This document shows, in pieces, positions 48,601-52,257 of a DNA stretch of 52,257 bases. The stretch comes from an uncultured Gammaproteobacteria bacterium (lineage in GTDB: Bacteria > Pseudomonadota > Gammaproteobacteria > Pseudomonadales > Ketobacteraceae). Where the stretch lies: NCBI GenBank assembly GCA_913063495.1, contig CAJXXT010000012.1, forward strand, positions 1 through 52,257. The letters are read 5' to 3'. Positions within the stretch are counted from its first letter, which is position 1. Each line of letters begins with the position of its first letter. The translations under genes and the position numbers were made by a program. The notes below the pieces were generated by a model, which had not been told where the DNA came from, made no database searches, and saw only the letters and a list, made by a program, of their open reading frames with translations.

Positions 48601-51600
48601 GGTGTCTGTAATCGATATCTTTTGGTGTTCTTCATCACTTCCCAGTGGACGAATACGTAACTCAATGGTGCTGTCGGCTGGTATCCCGCCGCTCACTTCC
48701 CATGTCAGTTGTTGCGTTACGTTGGTTTGATTATCTCGCTGGTAATCTGTAGCAATGGTTTGGTTAATGGCACCGTCTTTAACCAGCGCGATACTTAGTT
48801 GATACTGCCCTTCTGCTAATGGGGTGTTATCAGCGATATTGATATAGCCGTTATAATTGGCATCCAAGTTAGCCCAGGTTGTGACGGTATCCACCACAAC
48901 ACCGTCTGCATTCGTGATAGTGGTAACGGCATAATCTAAACCGGTCATTTGTGCGGTAGTCAGGTAACCATTTATACGGCTACCTTGGGTTGCGTTCAGT
49001 TGCTCGCTTTTAACCTGTGCTTGTAAGGTTTTTGTAGCTTCAACCGGCACACCGTTTGGTGTTGTTTCTACTGCGGCAACCACGTTTGCAATACTGCGTA
49101 GGGTTGCACCGTTTTGTTGTTCGTTAATTCGGTATTCCCATGAATCAACGTGATTACCTTCGACAGTTTTGCCACCAATGTTCACATCATAAACACCGTC
49201 TTCTTGGGTGACCGTGGCTTGTTGCCATTCGCTCTCGCCTTCTCTTCGGTATTCCAATGTGGTGGTGGTATTCACTTGTTCGCCAGATTCGGTGAGTCCG
49301 GTGACTAGCAGGCTATTACCAAATTGTTCCCCATCCCCTTTTACCGCCATATAGCTGTGGCTATTGATCAGTGATACCGCACCAGGATCACTGTAACTTG
49401 CACTTACCGCTTCATTGTTTGTTTCATGTAATTCAATGGAGGTATAACCACCTTTGAGAGTGATGGTGACGGTGTAATCTGTATTAGCTTTTAATGTCGC
49501 CAGATTACTATCGGCATTCAGCGAGTGCGTAAGAGTGTGGGCTTGGTTATCACGAATACTTAAACCGACATACTCGGTACTTCCGTTTGCAGTTTGTCCT
49601 TCAAAACCTAAAAATCCGGTGTAATCCATTCGGCCAGAATTAAACTGGTAGGTAGCACGAGTTTGTTTTGCAACAGTTGCCGTGGGGGCGCTGTTATCAT
49701 ATTCCACAGTTCCAGCAACACTGACCCAGCTATCGGGCTGAGTGATGTCATCATGAATAAGACGTATGCCTCCACCATCGGCAATAACACGTTTGCTGTC
49801 GCTGATCGTTAAACCGTTATTGGGCTCTGTTAAATTAACCGTTCGACTGTATTGATCCCAACTCACGCCATGACTTGCTTGATATCCACTGGTTAAGCTG
49901 TGACGTTGAGTAACGTCAATGGCTACGTCGCTATAGGCTTGGGTTATGGCATCTTCCAAACCAGCGTTAATAAGTGAGTTGGTATTTTCTGGGTTCTCTA
50001 ACGCCTGTGTTGTTAGTTGTGTAACCGCCAATGTATTGTATTGACCCAACAATCCCGTAAGGCTTGCGCCTTGTGGTGAGGTGGCATAGCTTTCATTATT
50101 TTCTGTCATGTCATAGACAGTGACCGTTGGTATGCCGTTATCATTCGTTTGTTCTAGTACTACTTTGGTGTAGCTGGCGTCTTCATTCTCTCCAACACTG
50201 CCTTGACCAAAACGTAATTCAAGTTGCTCAGCATCAATACCTTCCCAGGTTAATTGTGCTCCTTGGGATTGTGTGCTGCTAGCGTCTAGTTGGTCGCTGA
50301 CTTGTAAGGTAAAACCGTGCAGGTTCACGAGGGTTTCACTACCCTGCACTTTGGCTTGCACACTGACATCGTATTCGCCAGCCGATAATGGCGTGCCATC
50401 GGTTAACAGTAAAATATTTTCATAAGTGGGATTGTTTAACCACTGTGTGCGATCTGTGGTGGCAGTACTGATAACAATTTCGGTACCTGCGTATCGAATG
50501 GTGGCAAACAGTGTTTCGATGTTTTCTTTTGCTGGGGCATTGGTTACACCAGAAAAGGCTAACGGGCCTCCGTCAGTACTGATCAGACTTAAATAATCAC
50601 TAATGGATCGCCCGTTACTGCTCACCTCGGTTCCACCTAAGGTGTAATTATGCTCGGCTTCTATTGCCGCTTGTTGTTGGTATACATCTGTCTCGGTTAA
50701 CACCGGGTCGCTAATAAAATTGCCGCTAATAGAGGACTGCTCACCAGTAACTTGTTCATAGGTGAGGGTATAACCGTACTCACCTTGCTCTAAGGATGTC
50801 AGTGTTGCTTCAAAAATGGACTGTGTTTCTATTGTCCCTTTGTGGGCTACTGTGGAGTCGCCATTCACCGGTGCGGCGCTATAGGTTATAACCTCTGGCT
50901 CTCCTTCACCGCCGTCTTCTTTCCAGTAGGTTAGGGTAATACTGTCTTGCTTAACGCCACTAAAGGTTGCATCGTCACCAGCATCACTTGTGATGCTATC
51001 AAAATCAAAGGTGAGTTTATGATCATAGTTATAGCGATTCCCTTGTTGCATGGTGAAGGTTGGGTGCGTTGTTTCAACGCCGTCAAGATCTGTGGTGGTT
51101 ACGACAACGTCGTAAACACCATCGGCAAGCACAGTGTCTGTTAGCGTTAGGTAACCGTTATAGAGGGATTTATAGGTTAGATCTGTGATGGCGGTGCTTG
51201 TTATATTGGTCGCTCGATGGGTTAATTCGGCGCTTATCTGTTGGGTATTGAGAATATCCAGATAGTAGTCAGGTTTAGGTTCGGTATTGGCAAATGAAAA
51301 GAAGTTATCAATGACTTCACCTTGTATCGCCTCTGTTCGTGCTTGATAACTGCCTTGCACCACGGTTTCTGTGTAGGTTTGAGTGGCAATGCCCGATGCT
51401 GCGTTATAGATGACCGTCGAGTTTATTTGGTATTGCCCGTCCGCCAATGTGCCCTCATTTAACAGCGTTAAACGACCATCATAATTATTCGGGTTAAAAA
51501 TGGTGGTGACTGATGCTGTTGTGGTTTGGCTATGAGATTCAACATCAGTACGGGTCAGTGTGGTTTTAATGCTTTCGATATCTTGAAGATTAGCAAGGTA

Positions 51601-52257
51601 GTTATCGGCAGTGCTGTCACTAAGATCAAAAAACTGGTTATAGGATAAGCCGCCTTCACTGATGACGTTTCCATCTTCTAACTTTTGTGTAGTCCACTGA
51701 CCTTCGGTTCCCCATTCTTCCATTTTAGTGATGTAGAAGTTCTTGTCATTGTAGTACCAGTTGTCATTACCGTAGGCTTGGACGTAACTGCTTAATCGAC
51801 TTCCCATGGTATCTGGCAACTGGCCGTGATCTACTAAAATACGCTCGCTTTTATGATCTAGAATAGAATCGCTAGCGGCATCGGCGTTCGGTTTTGGATA
51901 ATAATAAATATGGTATTCACCACCCGAAATTTCAATTTCAGCAACATAAATTGTACCTAAATCGAGTGACCGGTTTGATGTAATTTGTCCAAAATCATTG
52001 CCGTATACGCCATTTGCGCTATACACATCATTACGCAATAATTTAATACCAAAACGATTGCCCAGCTCGTCGGTAATGCCCATAAATCCACGAAAAGTGC
52101 TGCTGTTCACACCACCGGTAAATTCATAACGAACCACCGTACGTGTACTGTCATCCAACAAATAACGTTTTGTACCAATTAGCTCACGATAAGCGACATT
52201 TTCTGTGGTATCAACGGTGGTCACTCGCATGACGTTGGCACCATCAAGCTCATCCAA
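33130..52257 (-). CDS. Giant YD/RHS-repeat surface protein with LysM domain and kinase-like C-terminal toxin domain (5' end outside window)
   Basis: An uninterrupted frame of 6,375 codons that is still open at the right edge, so the protein is even larger and its leader is not seen. In order (residue 1 at 52257): 1-2180 beta-sandwich modules, including jelly-roll domains, FN3-like blocks that begin LTW or LLW, and five copies of a module around YNGYLTLTDTVLADGVYDV; 2180-5580 YD/RHS repeats (YDALGRVLTQFDG type), interrupted by a jelly-roll insert near 41.3-42.0 kb and FN3-like inserts near 38.6-40.1 kb; 5615-5665 LysM; 5705-5875 hydrophobic, Ala/Gly/Thr-rich segment; 5875-6195 pretoxin region; 6200-6375 domain with kinase-like motifs. 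The classical RHS core ending in RYYDP...DPxG is missing. The protein is probably exported to the cell surface, with the last domain delivered to a rival cell. Confidence 0.85.
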   Translation of the reverse strand: MDELDGANVMRVTTVDTTENVAYRELIGTKRYLLDDSTRTVVRYEFTGGVNSSTFRGFMGITDELGNRFGIKLLRNDVYSANGVYGNDFGQITSNRSLDLGTIYVAEIEISGGEYHIYYYPKPNADAASDSILDHKSERILVDHGQLPDTMGSRLSSYVQAYGNDNWYYNDKNFYITKMEEWGTEGQWTTQKLEDGNVISEGGLSYNQFFDLSDSTADNYLANLQDIESIKTTLTRTDVESHSQTTTASVTTIFNPNNYDGRLTLLNEGTLADGQYQINSTVIYNAASGIATQTYTETVVQGSYQARTEAIQGEVIDNFFSFANTEPKPDYYLDILNTQQISAELTHRATNITSTAITDLTYKSLYNGYLTLTDTVLADGVYDVVVTTTDLDGVETTHPTFTMQQGNRYNYDHKLTFDFDSITSDAGDDATFSGVKQDSITLTYWKEDGGEGEPEVITYSAAPVNGDSTVAHKGTIETQSIFEATLTSLEQGEYGYTLTYEQVTGEQSSISGNFISDPVLTETDVYQQQAAIEAEHNYTLGGTEVSSNGRSISDYLSLISTDGGPLAFSGVTNAPAKENIETLFATIRYAGTEIVISTATTDRTQWLNNPTYENILLLTDGTPLSAGEYDVSVQAKVQGSETLVNLHGFTLQVSDQLDASSTQSQGAQLTWEGIDAEQLELRFGQGSVGENEDASYTKVVLEQTNDNGIPTVTVYDMTENNESYATSPQGASLTGLLGQYNTLAVTQLTTQALENPENTNSLINAGLEDAITQAYSDVAIDVTQRHSLTSGYQASHGVSWDQYSRTVNLTEPNNGLTISDSKRVIADGGGIRLIHDDITQPDSWVSVAGTVEYDNSAPTATVAKQTRATYQFNSGRMDYTGFLGFEGQTANGSTEYVGLSIRDNQAHTLTHSLNADSNLATLKANTDYTVTITLKGGYTSIELHETNNEAVSASYSDPGAVSLINSHSYMAVKGDGEQFGNSLLVTGLTESGEQVNTTTTLEYRREGESEWQQATVTQEDGVYDVNIGGKTVEGNHVDSWEYRINEQQNGATLRSIANVVAAVETTPNGVPVEATKTLQAQVKSEQLNATQGSRINGYLTTAQMTGLDYAVTTITNADGVVVDTVTTWANLDANYNGYINIADNTPLAEGQYQLSIALVKDGAINQTIATDYQRDNQTNVTQQLTWEVSGGIPADSTIELRIRPLGSDEEHQKISITDTVVDASTQYQATFVGAPNSQWEFVVLEKSKTQGTILSARKGELTLGEKNGTSLDHYLSIQDANTISHIVAEVKNQNGETVSNATTQVNTTIGYTGQVYLSENETLDDGNYDIVLTTHFVDGSVSASTTTTLNDFMVGDKENSQHVAASITNNIDPSHGDNEPKVVLEDIGSHYVIRYLDAASTQTNTIINTIEIAKGLDTNTLTIEQLNDSQYAYGIEYKDAAGQLYSQMDGAFIANHVGTPTSAELAQFYGQSVAETVHSVVTIDQVESGANLVMSGYQANEVLETEYVESIPKSVKLSLADYEVLSADKVKWVNVDVILSSGGATPTNHDLDSYLYGFEYFGGVIGETYKAWDSIDGLMATGIQLDGGQQVNSWEAIKAFNESNEARERAYLPILKYDDARVDLGENEVIAFHVIKDVDHPDFDMYWSDLSEESIEDRTFHFSSSESYYSSDVPYLVATAANYTNATADNSMLGNAVWDKTGIRLGEDYISLGDLNHINNIDNFTVEENVSGYEFTEDHEGFPDTISVDGQTAGKYSIYTTSYNVEAIGYVESNGGWEWSYTAGDYVYKPSSLKQTISYEIGYAATIEVNRNDILDFEDKGAASFEMRYFYDVNNDGVVEEISAPHVGTTATGELYKIDHQYIEFGGDVKYALVAYDVRGNEIGRLGSIADPLAFATNAADASKDTDEFSVTAKKVTLKNVDTGTNTNGATIEIPSADLTDAYSHIVVEIFDVLDNVWVTQRIPDNDDYASSALNPDSDNFLQDPTITDVLMIDGWGDNDIGGNHKASLLTDAQYDQLFSDPSLSKYVDASGGLAKGREYSVKVSLYGLDNILKEELPLFEVDLREATQAQKTPSLLWDNPHLPDTTEVWIRYAIDGAYGDVNQGWQSDVAFVNADGLMEAKLFGLSKNESDILLEETTGEYEFEILYVDSLTHKEISSAQGTFDIAYDGTSPVTLDIEFSRSVDGREARTFYDVNGQIHATLATDGAVTQFIYNGLSQLVDTVQYKTLVSEELRANGSLSEVLAAVNGSETLHNVSIYDERGAVVATVNAEGFVTLFEYNQNHQQTATKNLQRQLTETYRNKLFSNPIAESSLTLLLSYNSTDGGALIFDAAKFGASASDHLSQVGYTLRGEVDHSITTDGTRTDIDYDLMGQVIATQTGSRSIIQDRDIQGQVKEERRIGEDGSEQRIVHMYDDNGLRTSTTIHSGNEDKHAERTTRFFYDANGRLTFSINANNELAETLFNAFGEVIGSQTYATQLTNLGVNTSQIQGGITSGLLLQYFRSLRTDSDNRNHLRYDRRGLVRLQADALGHQQRFEYNAFAERTRSIRDAKGGVLDGQSIITETFYDKRGRAESTTEDAQGVRRITAITYDSFGRITDEIDGNGNRTTFSLDKIGRQTHIAQLDKEGGMLTQAMITYDALGRVLTQFDGVATIQYVYNDENRNVAIKINTGSETLTETTISNAYGETRLVEQANGDRTIYDYNDLGELIAVYNNTDALRSLASFSESAIQGYIDAVQADEQQKADSVNEYYQSGLLKIATDVNGTEVMYEYDAAQRLIRKTVDKTVDSSGLNLVTDYQYDAQGRQISEFQWLVAPSESEVATPSNAIITVTEYDVAGRVTSVTNKGVIPGNDPELEGKNDVITAFTYDDLGNQLTVSAGGAPAVKYDVDDNNQLTRVYVAPASSTRYEYDALGRRVAEIVDSSYIDAETNQQLYQGLDLTTRYVYDDNNNVIKSINANGAETLFYYDEANREVYRVNGEGDVSETLYNTQGLVVGKRQYAHPIDIYHLQYGKEKVIRTVSTRDDVIAMLQLADATDQSAIMAEHPTVQYVYDDTGRLIYTLDALGQVTQNVYDQTGRVIQTRQFDIKEYGAANAATLSTQLIAESFTGNNAVNHVAELIDSSISAAHIQQTVYDTLGRAWIQVNALGQVTENQYDRAGRLLVQIQFADAVTGFDHNTTQSELEAFIKTQRIADIASQIRSYERNTQESTTNRYTWFTYDSIGRQHTQLDSLGYINESVYDAAGRVVHSRRYSEAHTLAYLFKDDILNPNGEVLNNLSESAFTARLNNIITALNTFSLAELEATTLQSANKVLIPWANELAGTYQDWLTAVNEIAHGDTSTAYANHANYLQQTTTEYDNAGRVIAIIDAEANSKSNNPTEKETYEYDAAGNRTVLTNKNEISWTSVYDNANRLVREITPSVAQMELAGVLSSMDFATADASFNTSSLTADYGVSNGAGVRLYNNGATPETAQISLDDATSDIWEMTLSFSKEVLATQPTVFYTGTNDNDKPRGIKLELGTDSTSVSYYNDANEPITQSLTDSNGDAITLTGGVNYVMRFEVERTYNAEPSTVSLDIYELNASTRYHVANVQYESDWDASTNTSKDSTANLGVTLNAAPANTQTVVIHSIENVIEDVRWAQWATETRSIETESPIVTTYAYDGLGNVVQMVEGAGTLSERVTGFIYDDVGRQRTTIHPSVSVYDETEDIGDMNGLGVDPYANEIRTEDSRAPSETTYFDSLGNEIAHIDGRDVKTFKVYDAANRLAYEVDGEGYVTGYAYDGFNNIETLTRYATALDFDAVGMAEVPVDHRFGMTLAQLLNGLSTNPNNDRELTTHYDALNRKISVVQPAVDMLINSETALTTKTPITGTEYDDFGQVIEEWRMSVDNEGADLKVSTYHRYDQAGNRIATLDSENYLTTLVYDKEGNVTERTEFAAKYTGTATDFMASWILNDQPITQASASELQDNDTLLSDIGYDREYRYTYDVMNRRESETQLNVFVDSVVFGPQVNNTQTSDLTRTFASSVLISETGYDALGNVVALTTTKDGTVDTKVTTQTFYDVLGRVSAIVEPEILSATQDSSEQLVITHSGKGTSDAQLEWRNPQLAGIDTDKVEFVYRKVGDTNWSTLTAQVGEVTTTVNVSGRSSDRYEYQVNYTRLGDTEKYGVARGEIDIITDTQTSPSNSVSWIEQNSTEVKVHVITATTADNLRLVVNGADVPVVTLTSKNSYHHIFTVSAADAENGLLFARGGYQFLVQDTSDNHTVLTRGQYQITQANNKEDLQTAFSFVNSTYDVNSKIQNQMWFHDKKDKWRHENRFSVDWSSTKQLGDGGLSWSITVETSNAYGDRHKKTFSSSRMVNGTWPHSNTPAQSGKSVPAPGYGVGTVHYGQNGLSYSNTHDKTSNGRSARIEGVLAMTVWKEVDGVKIKVIDTRRDKINTGKTWGAEINKLELLNVNVAGEPKPEALTLRYRIPQNAEDGQLETSTGVVIDTYESLWQTIEVRKNSDNTYWANRDGIPAGQYEFELLNGDDLVNSSATHGLMVIGGGVDSQAQIAAGTGQFVAPMTAFAYDAVGNRIQQTQFSGGANRAMLAEGKFVADKVVANIDVEKDQVNRWRYDMAGNRIQQINGEHNTVFFTYDEKGNLRKEWTMTKDYNGYRQTQGQVFRYNDVGQQTHTIQLRPTLDLDYTRLKDTEKLVVTETRYNAFGEMVERGLVKSEVLFDDTFESTALDEYFDYNDIGQIVKTNQDNGVDRFYYYNRLGQMVQQVAESGIGWTLDAANDTQADFNDKTAQDVLNLTDQVRKTHYQYDNLGRTQQVVAPEFTTGTPGALITYAQLTTQKIDRWGNVIELVEGDRDGVVGENGIESWTTTYQYNQQNKAIYEQKLKGEQLNLWQQTGDVVGNEQVIAQQGVTIDNHFYVDLQGRQLGSVDANENSQATLYNNRGLAEKLVAADGGISRNGYDALGQRREATNEIGHSHYYRYDKAGRMSNHYTASGGETRYKYDNAGNRVLTRQLISGTKSANNQQWLETHQRYNALGKAVETIVGDMNGLSQADRTRTTMYYDERGNQSAAVLVDGGVAIFDYDYFGRMQHKRDYGGVDTQFIYDEAGQLRRQYQLQERNTYRTGSETADLNYGYTSNVQDIRYEYLANGLVGVKDDLGVGLHTSYVYDQKGRKIREVNVGESYQLATVNLPLTYRTIWNPISEMFESKGFQFTAERSLKVTTEITTDTKYDRLGRIQNVNSISHADPVTILRNGEWLTTPVEELTDYGINLTYEYDAVGNRRHVSDGVAEDELWYSYDKNNRLLATQGARVIDGTESRIGLHATNDRSALLSYDLAGNRIESERAGNDLEKYFYDADNRHIATTVTDSANAGNTYVSQKHYDKMGRAIYQFNYNYQSADEDNNSTAVGDPKELVAYTYQGDGQLAGQVAYGYTEAGLPQVHTASDKALWRYVNNDGTINTGGLKKSYKVDFNYTGYDSIKTQTTTGYDSNGTTVSYTDKITNSYIGFDSFKVISRAGRRQSDQSKYKPGTTTQYYDANGNVIATRDHQKSDNDRDFYLNSQGEIIRKRNLKTDDIKTQYFYYSNGKGIASDGQLEDKDLDYNFTPISDNYPAPTPSAYTVQSTNESLETVAAQVWGDSSLWYLIADANGLTTSGGLTVGQILVIPNNVTNVQNTSETFKPYNASQIIGDTTPTMPIAPPPKEDGGAGCSAAQILVIIIVIIVIIYTAGAAASAAGYGTAAAGTAGTTTAATGVAVGTTGTAATATTAAVAGTATAATTVGGTMALGGAVLSGGVGFGAALGIGFVAGAAGGIAGQLAGMALGLQDEFSWEAVGTSALTTAFSAGAASWMHAGGTVGTAFKNSKTLTAIVNASTSYSASKVAGQDAHFTWANVAAAAIVAEVPGMKSPNVGAQIGENIVRGVARREISRMFDDGGKQTLADIVTNAFGQVIGNTIVDAIKSDHEAPLLKIGRERELAKQRERAGASEMANGRGKTGPVKNSYLLASNKYGGNTFHPNMEEPRGTDRQRVQRFKNAKGGFSGAALYDPKNPTFDGALKPGAAFQLNDDLSGFVEGDGHYQVYAQGEINGEELLVDHYVIYNADNKRNEWIVGSDYLDYFQGNPGRHALAAGAHFGISGTPNSYAAGANLAITKLNAGDGWGALGAIGEGWVKSWSNPIDAASGIAGFAAARTIMKAVPDNIPSRVNHSDLGESIGSGDFKDVYPLNDNLVVGVEIYGDRAALKAEIELLDQLERKGFPVVKNHGIIDVDGVPGLGDGSPGIVFDRMAAGSKDIAYPMHGNKVYVSSLGDRSMLNASSVSDLQSIRSNLISNDMHIDDLQFLFGKNGKTVVADPLGHGKGVDPVNIKLIDALIDEAKKNL
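34640..35145 (-). other. Hydrophobic Ala/Gly/Thr-rich segment of the giant protein
   Basis: Begins with a strong membrane-type helix (ILVIIIVIIVIIYTAG, 35075-35142) and goes on for about 150 residues almost without charge. It lies directly before the pretoxin part, the usual place of a translocation segment. Confidence 0.65.
35267..35416 (-). other. LysM domain of the giant protein
   Basis: YTVQSTNESLETVAAQVWGD, then LWYLIADANGL and LTVGQILVIPN, the complete LysM pattern for binding N-acetylglucosamine in peptidoglycan. It follows the YD region and precedes the hydrophobic segment. Confidence 0.85.
35500..45720 (-). other. YD/RHS repeat region of the giant protein
   Basis: Dozens of YD-type repeats such as YDNAGRVIAIID, YDDLGNQLTVS and FYDKRGRAESTTED with the usual 20-22 residue period. 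Such repeats form a hollow beta shell around a toxin. The run begins near VDGREARTFYDVNGQ and ends near YYDANGNVIATRDHQ. Confidence 0.85.

Overview
Organism and style. The window looks like chromosomal DNA of an AT-rich marine-type gammaproteobacterium. The best marker is the block pepP / ubiI on one side and a TIGR02449 coiled-coil gene, zapA, 6S RNA and fau on the other, which is a gammaproteobacterial arrangement. I cannot name the genus from sequence alone.

Layout. (1) 1-2036: start of an AraC-type regulator, a DEDDh exonuclease that seems to start with ATT, and a DUF2799 lipoprotein. (2) 2051-6618: glycine cleavage operon on the minus strand, gcvT-gcvH-gcvPA-gcvPB, with the P protein split in two and a terminator-like hairpin between gcvH and gcvPA. 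(3) 6814-9167: four envelope genes on the minus strand (CsgG-like lipoprotein, small lipoprotein, DUF4810, DUF799), probably one outer-membrane-associated assembly. (4) 9350-11749: secreted zinc metalloprotease with a C-terminal sorting signal. (5) 12037-15604: membrane-bound AraC regulator, two DUF2269 membrane paralogs and an SDR-DoxX fusion. (6) 15601-18033: 7TMR-DISM hybrid histidine kinase. (7) 18168-23996: the conserved pepP/ubiI/UPF0149 versus TIGR02449/zapA/6S/fau region, plus an unlisted 41-residue membrane peptide. (8) 23997-33120: an accessory region with a mobile-mystery A/B pair whose Fic motif is degenerate, an antitoxin whose toxin has been reduced to a 40-residue remnant, two copies of a REP-type transposase (one decayed) around a large lipoprotein gene, and immunity-like small genes. 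(9) 33130-52257: the 3' 19.1 kb of one giant minus-strand gene, open to the window edge.

How it works together. The right-hand part reads as a contact or secreted competition locus. A surface protein of more than 6,375 residues carries beta-sandwich modules, about 3,400 residues of YD/RHS repeats, a LysM domain, a hydrophobic Ala/Gly-rich segment and a C-terminal domain with protein-kinase-like motifs. It is followed after 16 nt by a 185-residue probable immunity gene and then by a terminator. Further downstream, an older immunity-like pair appears to be truncated by the REP-type transposon. The kinase-like toxin with its immunity partner is the most promising candidate for an undescribed system here; its activity is an inference from motifs only.
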